Positions 36,701 to 46,786 are shown, counted from the first letter of the stretch. The stretch is DNA of 64,000 bases from Coraliomargarita algicola (GCF_033878955.1 NZ_CP138858.1:4677001-4741000); one strand, 5' to 3'. Numbers and translations: made by a program. Notes: generated from the sequence alone by a model not told the origin.

Positions 36701-38636
36701 GGATGATGATTTTTCCATTCAAACTGAAGGTGATATTGTGCTTGAAGCGACGATTGGGCAGGTGTTGCACGAGGACCAGTTTGCTTTTACTGTGATTCCT
36801 CATCAAGCGCCCGTGGCCGTATCAGAATCGGCGACGCTTTATGTTGAATCTATAACTCCACAGTTGAAGCAATCATTGATCGATCTTGGCTGGCAAGTGA
36901 AGCCGTGGCAGAACGAGGTAGGACTCGTAGTGGTGGGGCGTCAAACATTGGAACAAGTCGAATCAGTTATGCCGCGACTACAGCAGCATTTGAAATCTGG
37001 CGGAAAGGCGATCGTGATGTCACAGACACCACAGTGGTTAGAGCAGTCACTCGGCTGGAGAAGCTCGCTATATAGTTCGCGCAGGGTTTTTCCACTTGAA
37101 TCGGCATCTGAATGGGCGTCGCTCGACCCAGAGCTCTTACGCGATTGGCGTGGTAGCAGTCAGTTGTTACCAGCAGTCGATCCGAAGATCGATAATATTA
37201 AGGAACTGACGACTGCACCCAAATTTGGCTGGCGTTGGGGAAATCGAGGCGTGGTGAGTAGTTGTGCGATCGAAAAGCCACATTTTGGTGGCTGGACTCC
37301 TTTGCTGGAGTGTGAGTTTGATTTGGCGTATTCGCCCTTAATGGAGTTGAGCTATGGGGCGGGCTTGCTTGTCTATTGTGGGCTGGACTTTGAAGATCAT
37401 CTTGCGGTGGAACCTGCCGCAGAACACATTTTGGCGCAGCTGTTGAAAAATGTGATGGCAGCGAAGGTGACTCCGAAAAGAGAGACCGTCTTTATCGGGA
37501 ATGCAGAGGATGGGAGTTCGCTGCGCTTAGCTGGAGTTCAGTTCCGAGTCGGAACGTCTCAGACGCTGCCAGAGGATGGATTGCTCATTCTTTCGGCGGA
37601 CGCAGATATCTCTAAAGATACTGTGTATGATTATGCTGCAAATGGAGGGCATGTGTTTGTCCTCGGGCAGCAGAGTGAGGGAGCTACAAACTTTGGAGTG
37701 ACACTCGTGCGCGAGGATGCATTTCACGGTTCGTTAAATGTTCCCGACTGGGATATTTGCCGTGGTCTGAGTCAGTCGGACATTCGAAAACGTGCGGATG
37801 GACTGGCTTACTTGATTGCTGATGGCTGTGAGGTCGGTGCGGATGGTTTGCTTGGGCGTAAGCAGTTGGGAGAGGGACAAATCGTGTTTTCTCAAATTAC
37901 GCCTGCTTTGTTGAATGCAGATCAGTTGAGCTATATGCGCTATACGCGTTGGAGGCAAACGCGAGCCATCTCGCAACTATTGGCTAATCTGGGAGCATCG
38001 TTTGTTACGGACGATCAATTTTTCGATGCCATGCCTTTAGAGGACAGTCGCCGTAAAATCAATTTGGCTAGTAAGTGGAAAGCACAGCTAGTGACGCCAC
38101 TCGAGCCTAATGGTACGGTGGCCTATACCGACCCCGGAATTAGCGATACTGCTCGTTCACTAATAGCCACACATGTGGATGAAAGAGATTTTAAGACCGT
38201 TTCACTTCCTGGAGAATTTGAGTATTATGGTCATGATTGGGAGGTCGACGGAGAAGTTGTGTTTCGCAAAGAAATTACGATTCCTCAGGAGTGGAGTGGG
38301 CAAGATTTATGTCTGAGCCTCGGTTCAATTGATGACTTTGACCAGACCTACTTTAATGGAATCAAGGTCGGGGAGATGGATGTTAATTCACCGCAGTTTT
38401 GGTCGGCAAAACGGATCTACACGATTCCTGGAAGTTTAGTTGAAGCCGGCACTTCAGTTATCTCTGTGCGCGTCTTTGACCATATGGGCGGCGGGGGCTT
38501 TACGGGGCATCCTGAAGATATGTATCTCGTTCCCGCCAGCTATAAAGAGCGTGTGGTCGATCATCAGTTTTATCATCCAGATTATCGTAGCGATTTTGTT
38601 TATGGTGATGAGCCTTATCGTTATTATCGTTGGTAA
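33708..38636 (+). CDS. Giant exported GH2-like glycosidase, second copy (Phe-Asn in place of Asn-Glu)
   Basis: 1642 residues; signal-peptide-like segment about 25-45 (LPYCCMLALSLAPSAHANG) after a longer N-region. Order: a CBM4/9-like sandwich (~60-210, 'NLIKNSNFDMP---GQRFPYWK'), a GH2 jelly roll (~260-400), an Ig-like domain ending in 'QFGFREFWVEGRNFYLNG' (~524), and a barrel (~540-830). The nucleophile-like Glu748 is in 'MPLMMVEFGIP'. The usual acid/base W--GNE is 'MNEPSIVMWNFGFN': Phe653-Asn654 occupy the Asn-Glu positions. Rossmann-like stretches (~1035-1250 and ~1260-1400) and one C-terminal jelly roll (~1450-1600) follow. Compared with the copy at 16816-22464 it has one terminal jelly roll fewer. 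The 208-nt gap upstream of it holds no gene. Confidence 0.82.
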   Translation: MMSNFFISFFAFLRAWRVAQDNWELKLLPYCCMLALSLAPSAHANGEATDVYQKENLIKNSNFDMPVTAGQRFPYWKANDACVIRESAEGQKYLSLTNDSEQQAVVCSQTIQVDPEWKQLKVSLRARINSLIPGKAENWHDCKLHFAFHDADGKVIQYAHPFIWKEAAPEWKQYSRVIDIPQNAKTANIAFALFNCVGSADFQGLVVEKLNETDSGVEVLKHGDDHAMKVPALGGILPDERFRWGQEPVEQESSVRATICLNGQWRFAPAELAEGAEDWGLMAVPGSWKAWGFVPSIVKSAESWKRVSRAGWDSAWYQRSIQIPQDWDGRQIVLDFKRLSTDGVVFIDGVRVGSVKFPGGLVDITDFCEAGKVQSLEVLVQANVLDEEIIRYMGPEAEQVTKQKASLRYKGIVGDVLLHSMPKDLQIEDVVVQTSTREESIQIEFSLEKAAGETVEIRASMINDSGALEKTFQVKSVVGSAGEVNAKWDWDDAKLWDIDQPHLYDLYLTVKTESGARDERRVQFGFREFWVEGRNFYLNGSQINLRPYRYRNVGGNLEAIEHWVKSYKELGFNFIELSCADISQRGTEDYDYLWVEMANRYGMLVSARTTDEGTIVSEQLTNPEMISYWKSQVERRFQGLMNEPSIVMWNFGFNRFGIGQDQNPAILGQWSEFKSTFPQWVQAKRSGFNAVKAIKEIDPTRLVYSHAGSFVGDVYTLNNYLCLIPLQEREEWLSQWAEHGDMPLMMVEFGIPIYATYQRGRKGIQVGETSEVLATEFTSAYLGTRAYELENEAYRDWIQTSFLEDEKYISTHFKLWGYDTTNEVGELFARNTFRSWRTAGISGGMLPWGLSLSKTFETWQCQPDGTGWRSNFEMTPPQVEWQPGRRGTYSDSLAKRNVRLDQIDSKPRDLIAREIVENNHETLVWIAGGTEHFTDKVHLFSPSETVTKQVALLNDTRRQQNYEWRAKVYYRNRLMQEVTKNGSLAPGQTLLDPLVFALDDDFSIQTEGDIVLEATIGQVLHEDQFAFTVIPHQAPVAVSESATLYVESITPQLKQSLIDLGWQVKPWQNEVGLVVVGRQTLEQVESVMPRLQQHLKSGGKAIVMSQTPQWLEQSLGWRSSLYSSRRVFPLESASEWASLDPELLRDWRGSSQLLPAVDPKIDNIKELTTAPKFGWRWGNRGVVSSCAIEKPHFGGWTPLLECEFDLAYSPLMELSYGAGLLVYCGLDFEDHLAVEPAAEHILAQLLKNVMAAKVTPKRETVFIGNAEDGSSLRLAGVQFRVGTSQTLPEDGLLILSADADISKDTVYDYAANGGHVFVLGQQSEGATNFGVTLVREDAFHGSLNVPDWDICRGLSQSDIRKRADGLAYLIADGCEVGADGLLGRKQLGEGQIVFSQITPALLNADQLSYMRYTRWRQTRAISQLLANLGASFVTDDQFFDAMPLEDSRRKINLASKWKAQLVTPLEPNGTVAYTDPGISDTARSLIATHVDERDFKTVSLPGEFEYYGHDWEVDGEVVFRKEITIPQEWSGQDLCLSLGSIDDFDQTYFNGIKVGEMDVNSPQFWSAKRIYTIPGSLVEAGTSVISVRVFDHMGGGGFTGHPEDMYLVPASYKERVVDHQFYHPDYRSDFVYGDEPYRYYRW

Positions 38637-38663
38637 CATTATAAATTAACTATTTTTGTGTTT

Positions 38664-40043
38664 ATGACCTCCCTGCTGTATCTCTTAGCTGTACTTTGTC
38701 TTGTCGGGTTGTCGACTCGCTCGATGGCGCGAGTTCCCTTTGAGGATGGGGACCGCTGGACGATGGTGGGTGATAGTATCACTCATGGCGGCGAATATCA
38801 TACCTGGGTATATCTCTATTGTTTGACGCGATTCCCTGAGCTTGAACTGAGTGTCGCCAATGCGGGTAACTCGGGCGATGATGCGCATGGAGCACTGGAG
38901 CGTTACGATTGGGACATCCAACCGAAGGGCGCGACCGTGGCTTCCGTTATGTTTGGAATGAATGATGTGCGGCGCGAAATCTACGGCGATGTGCCGGACA
39001 CGCCTCAAGTGCGGGATCAGCGCATTTACATTCTGGAAGGCTATCGCAGTTTTATGAATCAGCTCGTGCAACGTCTGCGGGAAGATGGGGCGCGATTGAT
39101 TTTGATGACACCTACGATTTATGATGAGACCGCGCAGCACCAAACGGAGGTCTTAACGGGGGTGAATGGTGCGCTTGGAGCCTGCGCGGCCTATGTCACG
39201 CAGCTTGCTGCGTCGACTGGTGCGACATTGATTGATTTTTATGGGCCGATGAATGAGATCAATGCACGTATGCAAGCGGTGGACCCAGCCGCTAGTTTGA
39301 TTAAAAGGGACCGAGTGCATCCTAATTCTGTGGGGCAATTCGTGATGGCGTATCTTTTTCTGAAAGCAGTGGACGCGCCCGGACTGGTCTCTCGGGTGCA
39401 TGTAGATGTCGAGCAAACTCAATTTATTGCTTCTGACAATGCATCGGTTGGTGACTTGGTGGCCAAGGATGCTACGGTTTCGTTTACAGTGTTGGAGCAG
39501 GCCATTCCCTTTCCTGTCGGCAAGGCGCAGCAAGCGGCGCTCGAATGGGTGCCTTTTCAAAATGAGTTAAACCGCCAGACCTTACGCGTGAGTGGCCTGC
39601 AGCCGGGAGAGTATGTGCTCACAATCGATGGGCAGCGAGTGCGAGATTTTCAAGCGGAAGCGTTGTCTGCGGGCGTCAATCTCGCTTTGGAAGTAAACAC
39701 ACCACAGGCGAAGCAGGCGGCTGAAGTCTTAAAGCTTATGCAGCTTTGGCACACTAAAGCTTTGGAGTATCGTTCAATTCCTACATTTGAATTTTGGAAT
39801 TTGGGGCATATGCTTCAGCCGGTATCTGAAGAGGCTGCGTGTGAATATGTAGCGGCTGAGATCGAACAGCTCAAAGAGTTTACCGAAGGCCCCCAGTTGT
39901 GGCGTCGTAAGTCCTTGACGCGTTATCTTGAGCGCAAGCCGCGCGAGGCACTGATTGCCGCTGAGATGGAAAACCTGATTTCGCAGGCGCGCGCCGCAGC
40001 TCAACCGCAATCACATCACTATCAATTAAAACGTATTGAATAA
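38664..40043 (+). CDS. Exported SGNH/GDSL-family hydrolase, probable sugar esterase
   Basis: 459 residues from ATG 38664 (a GTG two codons upstream is less likely). Signal peptide MTSLLYLLAVLCLVGLSTRSMA. SGNH blocks: 'TMVGDSITHGG' (Ser), 'NAGNSGDD' (Gly), 'MFGMNDVRRE' (Asn) and 'DRVHPNSVG' (Asp, His). The C-terminal ~200 residues form an extra domain, largely predicted helical near the end. Such enzymes often deacetylate polysaccharides. It lies 27 nt after the GH2-like gene and 42 nt before the DUF4886 gene, so it is operonic with them, and the glycan is likely acylated. Another esterase is at 46787-48184. Confidence 0.9.
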   Translation: MTSLLYLLAVLCLVGLSTRSMARVPFEDGDRWTMVGDSITHGGEYHTWVYLYCLTRFPELELSVANAGNSGDDAHGALERYDWDIQPKGATVASVMFGMNDVRREIYGDVPDTPQVRDQRIYILEGYRSFMNQLVQRLREDGARLILMTPTIYDETAQHQTEVLTGVNGALGACAAYVTQLAASTGATLIDFYGPMNEINARMQAVDPAASLIKRDRVHPNSVGQFVMAYLFLKAVDAPGLVSRVHVDVEQTQFIASDNASVGDLVAKDATVSFTVLEQAIPFPVGKAQQAALEWVPFQNELNRQTLRVSGLQPGEYVLTIDGQRVRDFQAEALSAGVNLALEVNTPQAKQAAEVLKLMQLWHTKALEYRSIPTFEFWNLGHMLQPVSEEAACEYVAAEIEQLKEFTEGPQLWRRKSLTRYLERKPREALIAAEMENLISQARAAAQPQSHHYQLKRIE

Positions 40044-40085
40044 GGCCTACAAAGTTCGTTGTCTTTACTGACCTAAGAAATATTT

Positions 40086-41021
40086 ATGAAAAGATACCCA
40101 AAATTCATTCTGATCCTGTTCATTACGCTTTGTTCAGGCGTGCTGTTGGCCGCTGAAGATCGCATCCAAATATTGGGAGTGGGGAACAGCTTTACCGCGA
40201 ATTCGATGCGTTTTCTGCCGCAGATCATTGAGTCGAATCCGGATCTTGCCGCAGATGTGGCTTATGCCTATATCGGTGGCTGCCCGCTGGATAGACATGT
40301 CACGCTTGCGGAAGCGTATGAAATGGATGCGACGCAAGGGAGGGAATATAGCTATATTTTTAACGGTAAGAGTAAAAAGAAGCAGGCAACGTTACGAGAG
40401 ATGCTGGAGGATCAGAAGTGGGATTATATTACAATTCAGCAAGTCAGTTCGAAGAGCTATAAAATCGAAACTTTCTATCCCTATGCAGAGCGCCTGATTC
40501 GTTATATTCAAAAGTATGCGCCTGAAGCAGAAATTGTTATTCATGAGACATGGGCACACAGCATTGATAGCTATCGGGTGAAGGCATGGGACTTAAGCCC
40601 AGACGCGATGTATGCGAAATTGCATGCCGCCTACGGGCAGATCGGCGAAGAGTTTGGCCTGCGCATTATCCCCGTCGGGACCGCGTTTCAAAATGCGAAG
40701 AAACGACCTCTTTGGGATTACCAAGCGACAAGGATCGATACTAAGAGTCTGTCCTATCCTGAAGACAAGCAGGGCTTGCCCGATCAAAGCAAGAGCCTTC
40801 ACTCGATTTTTTCCTGGCGTCAAAGTAAGGATGGTTCTTGGAGCGTTGGCAATGACGGCTTTCATGCGAACCGAAATGGCGAATACCTCGGTGGTCTCGT
40901 TTGGTACGAATTCTTCTTTAACGCTGATGCGCGTGAGGTGAGCTACAAGCCCGAACAATTAACTGAAGCTCAAGCCGTCTCCTTGCGAGAGGTCGCGCAC
41001 GAAACTGTCAGCGCTCTGTAA
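40086..41021 (+). CDS. DUF4886 family protein (SGNH-like), exported
   Basis: 311 residues; signal peptide about 1-23 (KFILILFITLCSGVLLAAED). The DUF4886 pattern is visible: 'QILGVGNSFTANSMRFLPQI' (Ser in GNS-F, equivalent to GDS), 'GGCPLDRH', 'WDYITIQQVSSKS' and 'DGFHANRNGEYLGGLVWYEFFF' (Asp and His near the end). The family is related to SGNH esterases and is common in polysaccharide loci of Bacteroidetes and Verrucomicrobia; the reaction is not established to my knowledge. It is directly downstream of the SGNH gene. A 200-nt gap with no gene separates it from GH29; that gap holds a 10-bp palindrome GAATATATTC at 41093-41102. Confidence 0.85.
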   Translation: MKRYPKFILILFITLCSGVLLAAEDRIQILGVGNSFTANSMRFLPQIIESNPDLAADVAYAYIGGCPLDRHVTLAEAYEMDATQGREYSYIFNGKSKKKQATLREMLEDQKWDYITIQQVSSKSYKIETFYPYAERLIRYIQKYAPEAEIVIHETWAHSIDSYRVKAWDLSPDAMYAKLHAAYGQIGEEFGLRIIPVGTAFQNAKKRPLWDYQATRIDTKSLSYPEDKQGLPDQSKSLHSIFSWRQSKDGSWSVGNDGFHANRNGEYLGGLVWYEFFFNADAREVSYKPEQLTEAQAVSLREVAHETVSAL

Positions 41022-41221
41022 AACAGCTCTGCGGGCGTCGACGATTCTTTGGCGCTTTATCCATTTTAGAATTGTATTTGATATGCAGGATCGAATATAT
41101 TCAACGCCGAATTGACTGTTTGTTTAAATCTGTAAAACACCCAATTTTGAGACCTCTACGGCTTCGCTAGTCGTCATGGCTGAGCCATTGTCATTTTTAA
41201 TATAATAACCCACCCAAACAC

Positions 41222-42589
41222 ATGACTGATACCGCAACACGCGAGAAAAGCGCAGCTTCTGATGTTGAAGCGCAACACGCAATTAATGAAATTACCTCGT
41301 TTGCCGATGAGAAGGCGAGTTACCAACGCACGAGCCACCCGGATGCGCAGTGGTTTCCCGAAGCCTGTTTAGGCATGTTTATTCACTGGGGGATTTCAAG
41401 TGTTGATGGTATCGGCGACCTGTCTTGGGGATGTTACCACACCGTGCCGGGCGCGCAGCAAAAGAATACTGAAGTGCATGGAATCTATGCGGCGCATGCC
41501 CAACGGACGCCAGTGAAGTATTGGGAGCAAGCGGAGAAGTTTACCTGTGAGGATTACGACCCGGAGAAATGGTTGTCGGCGGCCCGTGATGCCGGCGTGC
41601 GTTATGTCGTGATTACCACCAAGCATCACGATGGTTTTTGCCTGTGGCCGAGCGAGTATGGCGATTTCAGTCCTAAAAACTATTTGAACGGTCGCGATTT
41701 ACTGGGTGAATTTGTGGCTGCGGCGCGTAAGTATGACGTCAAAATCGGTTTCTACTATTCGCCGCCTGATTGGCGCTTTTATCAGGATTACGTGAACTTC
41801 GGCCGTGATTCTAAGAAGCCTTTGGACAAGAATCATGAGCCTTATCCCGGCAACAAAATGCCGGAGCGGAGTCCAGAATTGCTGGAAGCCTATCGTACCC
41901 ACGTCAACGGACACGTGCGCGAATTGCTGACTCGCTATGGCCAGATCGATGTGTTGTGGTTTGACGGTCGTTTGCCGGATGGCTCGATGACGATCGAGGA
42001 AATTCGCGAGATCCAGCCCGGTATTTTGATTAATCCGCGAGGCCATGGCTACGGCGATTTCAATACTCCAGAGTGCAAATTTCCTGAGCGTGAGCGGGTG
42101 GAGGGCAGTTGGTGGGAGTATTGTCACGTCTTCTCCGACGGCGCATGGGGCTATATGGAACACGAAACATATAAGCCAATTGGCTGGTTTCTCGAAGAGT
42201 TTACCAAAGCCCGTGCATGGGGCGGCAATTGGCTGCCAAATGTGGGGCCCGATGCCAAGGGGCGTTTGCCTGATGCCTTTTTCAAGCGTATGGAGCAGCT
42301 TAAAGAATGGATGTCACACAGTGGCGAATCAGTCATTGGCACCACTCCGGGAAATTGGCCCGAAGATTCCAATGTTCCCATTACTCACAAGGGCGATAAA
42401 ACTTATGCGCACGTCGGGTGGCTTTTTGATTATCCCGTTGAAATCAAGTGCCTGAAGGAAGCACCGAAGTCGGTTCAACTATTGAAGACCGGCGAGGCAA
42501 TTCCTTACGAGTATGTCGATGGGGTTTTGAGTTTCCATCTTCATAAAAACCATCGTGATTTACGCACTACGGTCATTGTGATCGAGTAG
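41222..42589 (+). CDS. Glycoside hydrolase family 29, alpha-L-fucosidase-like
   Basis: 455 residues, no signal peptide. GH29 motifs: 'QWFPEACLGMFIHWGISSV' near residue 42, 'GVRYVVITTKHHDGFCLWPSEY' (~125), 'KYDVKIGFYYSPPDW' (~170), and the catalytic nucleophile Asp248 in 'QIDVLWFDG'. The C-terminal ~80 residues form a beta-sandwich. GH29 enzymes release alpha-L-fucose, or in some subgroups alpha-galactose-type residues. This is the best hint that the target glycan contains fucose. The absence of a signal peptide implies action on imported oligosaccharides. It is followed 54 nt later by the frameshifted GH-A/CBM gene. No fucose isomerase, kinase or permease is in the window. Confidence 0.92.
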   Translation: MTDTATREKSAASDVEAQHAINEITSFADEKASYQRTSHPDAQWFPEACLGMFIHWGISSVDGIGDLSWGCYHTVPGAQQKNTEVHGIYAAHAQRTPVKYWEQAEKFTCEDYDPEKWLSAARDAGVRYVVITTKHHDGFCLWPSEYGDFSPKNYLNGRDLLGEFVAAARKYDVKIGFYYSPPDWRFYQDYVNFGRDSKKPLDKNHEPYPGNKMPERSPELLEAYRTHVNGHVRELLTRYGQIDVLWFDGRLPDGSMTIEEIREIQPGILINPRGHGYGDFNTPECKFPERERVEGSWWEYCHVFSDGAWGYMEHETYKPIGWFLEEFTKARAWGGNWLPNVGPDAKGRLPDAFFKRMEQLKEWMSHSGESVIGTTPGNWPEDSNVPITHKGDKTYAHVGWLFDYPVEIKCLKEAPKSVQLLKTGEAIPYEYVDGVLSFHLHKNHRDLRTTVIVIE

Positions 42590-42643
42590 CCGCGCGCCCG
42601 CTGTGGCTTTGAATCTTACCCCATTTATATCAGACTGTTCTAT

Positions 42644-45600
42644 ATGACTCCATTCCGATTGACTGTCGCCCTTTGTTCATTGCTGAGCATCGGCCTTACG
42701 CTGGCCGATGCTCAGCCTGGAGCCCTCAACGGTCCGGATTATGCGCCACCCTTTGAAATTAAGCAAGGCGAGCGGGTTGATGGAGAACTGCGGACAGAGA
42801 CATTCCTGGATAAGCAGGATGAGAATCGACCTGCTTTGGCGGCTTCTTGGGTCTACGGCAATAAGCGTGTGGCGGCACGGGAGACCAAGCTGAACCTGAA
42901 GCAAACGGATCGGGACAATGAGTTCACTTTATATGTAAATGAAGCGCCGATCATGAAGTGCATCTTCGTGGCGAACTATATAAACGCGGATGGGGAGAAT
43001 GTGCCGATGATGGCGCCCAAACTCTTTGAAACTTCGAATTTGGAGGCTGACCCTGATACGGGAGTCATTCGTGTCAGTAATCGTTACCCGCTGCCGGATG
43101 GGACGGAGGCTGAATTTTCCTACAGCCTAAAGTCACTCGGTGATAGCCGCGTCGAAGTCAGTTGGGATATCGGTTGCAGTGCGGAGCAGGTCGAGGCATT
43201 TCGTGAGGCAGGGGTGATGCTAAATAATTATGTCATGTATTTTGATATTGAAGGTGACTATCGTGAAAATGGCCTTGAGGTGAATGGCACGAGTATGGAG
43301 CCAAAGCCGATCGATGAGTTAAAGGCGCACGAGCAGGATCGCTTAGTCGTTTGGCAGGGAACCGTGCATGAATTGAGCTATGCGCCAAGCAAGCCATTCT
43401 ACGGCTTTGATATTATTTCAGAGTCTGGTCTGCGTGGGCGCTTGCGCGAAGTGTATCAATACAAGCGTATTGACTTGGGCTTTATGTTTCATGGCTCGCA
43501 GCCGCAAGATTCGTTTATCATTGATTTCGGAAAGGTGGCTCCACCTGCAGACGATGCCCCTCCCGCGGTGGAAGGGCATGATCTTTGGGCGCAGGATGCC
43601 TTGCATCTGCCACAGTCGCCGACACGTAATCTCTTTCCGAATCCAAGCTTTGAACAAGGAATGCGCTATTGGCGTTGGTGGTTTGGGGGGGCTCGCTACG
43701 AGCGTTCGGATCTGCTGCGTTACGGGGTGGACCCAGATGCGGGGCTCTTTGGTTCCAATGCCATGGTGATTCATCCTGTGCAACGGGCGAGCCAAACCTT
43801 GCGGAGCTTTTCTATGCCGAGTGCCAAGGGGAAGACCTATACGGTCAGTTATTACGCCAAGGCTGAAATCGAAGGAGCCAGTGCCTTCTTAGCCCCTCTC
43901 AGTAGTAAGACGGGCGGCCAATTTACACGTGCGACCGTCTATGCGACGGAGCGCAATGAATTGAGCACAGAGTGGCAGCGTTTCTCTTTCTCATTTGTAT
44001 CTGATGGCACGCCGATCTCCTTTATTCTCAGTGCGAATGAGAAGGGGGCAGAATTTGGCTCGATGGCTTGCAATATGAAGCGGGGCCTGAGCCGACCGAG
44101 TTTGTTTCGGCTCCTTTGGAGGGACTCCTCAAAACGTCTCATTACCAAAATAATGTTGAGGCGGGAGACCCGATTGAGGCGCGTTTTAAAATCAGCGGCG
44201 ATGCGGCTACGCATGGTCAATTGACGCTGACACTGGAGGACTTTTTTAATCAGCCGATCTGGACCCAGAGCTATGATTGCCTAGGGGGACAAGTGATTGA
44301 TTTACCCTTCGACGAACTCGATCTGGAACGGGGCAACTTTGTCTTACGGGCTCATTATGAAGGACCTGGAGTGGATGCCTATGACGACTACTATCGCTTC
44401 GGCATCATTCAGACCAAGTCCAATGATTTTGCGACTAAAGATCTCTATGGGGCCCTCGTGACAGCGCGGATCAACCGAGCTGAAGAGCGGGTGCAACTCA
44501 TGCAGCGGATGGGTTTTACGGGCTCTACCAGTTATGGTCCAGGCGCCATTCAGGAGCCGCTACTTTACGAGATTCGCGACAAATATAATCTGACGGATTA
44601 TACACATAGTTTGTCGAACTTCCCTCATTTGACTTCTGAGCAGGTTAAGACCTTACACCCCGATGTGCAGCTTATGCGTCAGATCAATTTCAGAGTCTGG
44701 AAGCGTATGCAAAGCCGAGGCAAGCCCGTTGATCTCGTCGAAAAATATACCGATGAGATGGTTGCTGCAGTAGAAGAAATGAGTGAGCGCGCTGCGCGAG
44801 CCTGCCCCTTTGTGCGTGTGTGGTCATTCGGCACCGAAGAAGAGATTTCTATTCCAGCATTATTTAAGAATCATGATTATGAGGAATATGCGAAACTGTT
44901 GGTCGCCTTTTATCGTGGTATTAAGAAGGGCAATCCCGATGCGATCGTTTTACCCTCCGGGGGCACCTCTGGTTATGGGCAAACCCGTGGTAAGAAAGAC
45001 ATCGAAGGTTTCCTCCGTTCGACACTCGATACCGTTCGTTGGGACGCTGTCGCGGTGCACCCATACGGTGCGATCGATGGCACCTTGGGAGCAGGTGATT
45101 TGGATGAATCGATTCAAATGCTACGCGATAGCATGGCTGAGTTTGGCTACGGAGAAGACACTCCGATTTACCTCAATGAAGGGGGCGGTGGTTCTTCCAA
45201 CCGCTGGGGGGACGGCCCGACTTATTCCTATAACGGCGGACAGCCCTCTTACGATGTCGGTTTGGAGGAGTTTCTGCATACGGCAAAGATGGTGCGCCAG
45301 TATATCATGTGCCTGAAGTATTGGCCGCAGTTGGAGCACTTTAATACCTGGCAGAGTGATACGCGCACGATCGTCGACTATAATCTGACGCCCGATAGCT
45401 TTCTCTTCGGCATTTCGTCGCTGACAGATATGTTGCCTGAGCCTACATTTGTAGGAGATGTGCGCCCAGCGCAAGGTGTGCGTGGTTATACCTTCGAAGA
45501 TGCGACGACGGGCGCGGTTGCGGCCGTCTGGTGCACTGTTGATGATGTGGAGCGTGGATTTATTCGTGGTCCGATCATGCGCGTGAAGTTTAATGGAGCC

Positions 45601-46731
45601 TTGCCAAAATTGGTCGACATGATGGGGCGTAGCAGCACTCTGAAAGTCGCTGAAGATGGCTGGGTTGATATCCAGTTGACACCCGCACCGCTCTACTTGG
45701 TGGGGGACGATGTTGAAGCGATAACAGAGGCTTTGCAAAATGCTGATGTCGTTGGTGCTGGGGCGAATGTTCGTATCACCTTCGAGCCGACCTTAACTGG
45801 AGAAGTCATTGCTGAGTTTGAAAATCTGACGAGCCGCCAACAAGTTGGCAGTATTCAGTATGCGGGTGGTGAGCTGAAGTTTGACATCGCAGGGAAGCAA
45901 AAGATGCGTGCTGCACTGCTTGGTATCGAAGCTCCTCAAACGGGACAGATCTACGATTGGACGCTCGACTACCAGCTGAAACAGCCCAGACAAGAACCTG
46001 TGGCTCAGCAATGGGACATGGACTATTTGTATGCACCTAAGGTCGACGGCACACCCGATTGGGATCAGGTTCCGGCTATTGAAATGACCAATCTGTATCG
46101 TCCGGTTAGTTTGCAAAAGCAGACCCCTGGCGGGCATCCGGGTGATATCGAAGCGCAGTTTCAAGTCGCATGGGACGAGGAGAACTTCTATCTACGCGTT
46201 GAAGCGGAGGACGATATTTTTAACGTGAATTATGAACCTTTCTGGGCTTCGTCCGTCGCCCAAAAGGGGCACTTGTATCAACTCGACGGTTGCTTGGAAG
46301 TTTACTTCGATTGCGCGGCCAACGGACGCGTCAATAATGCAGGACTGGATCTGGATGACTACCGTTACGACTTCAGCGCGAGTCATGCATCTGGAGACAG
46401 CGGGCCTGCGTTGGTTTGCCGCTTCCGGGAAGTATTCTTGGAGTATGCCGGCGGCACAGAATTCCCGACCAAGGAAGAAGCCGCACGTGGTATCGAGGCA
46501 GAGTTCACACGTATTTCGGAGACACGTTATGCTTATACGATCACTTTCGCTCGTAAGTATATTCTACCGATGAAGCTGGAGGCTGGTTCTCAAGTGGGCT
46601 TTGGTATGTATCTGCACGATCGGATGGATGACGGCACTTTTGGTAACAAGGGCTTGAGTCTCGCCACGGAAGAGGGGGCGCATGTGAATGAGAACCCACA
46701 ACTTTGGCCGATCATGATGCTTGCTGAGTAG
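42644..46731 (+). pseudogene. Second exported clan GH-A/CBM glycosidase, frameshifted (or sequence error)
   Basis: Frames 42644-44224 and 44068-46731 together encode about 1362 residues that match the enzyme at 25905-30023 end to end. They share a signal peptide (SIGLTLADAQ), the CBM4/9-like module ('NLFPNPSFEQGMRYW'), barrel, and CBM9-like end ('VAQQWDMDYLYAPK', 'AWDEENFYLRVEAEDD'). The frame moves by -1 at the G5 run 44044-44048. With six G the frames join as NEKGGRIWLDGLQYEAG, which aligns with GKENTLIDGVQLESG of the intact copy. In the catalytic centre the acid/base motif is 'WSFGTEEE' (Thr at 44833-44835 replaces Asn), with the Glu kept at 44836-44838; the nucleophile region is 'IYLNEGG' (Glu at 45178-45180). 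If the shift is real, the product is truncated before the barrel. Confidence 0.82.
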
Positions 46732-46786
46732 ATGGTCACGAGTCTGATTCGCGATTCAACGAAACAATGGAGGTCCTTTTAGAAGT

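Noticed and set aside
44044..44048. Programmed -1 frameshifting in the GH-A/CBM copy
   Set aside because: No classical slippery heptamer or evident downstream pseudoknot, the intact relative is read in one frame, and an end-to-end product is needed; an indel or sequence error is simpler.
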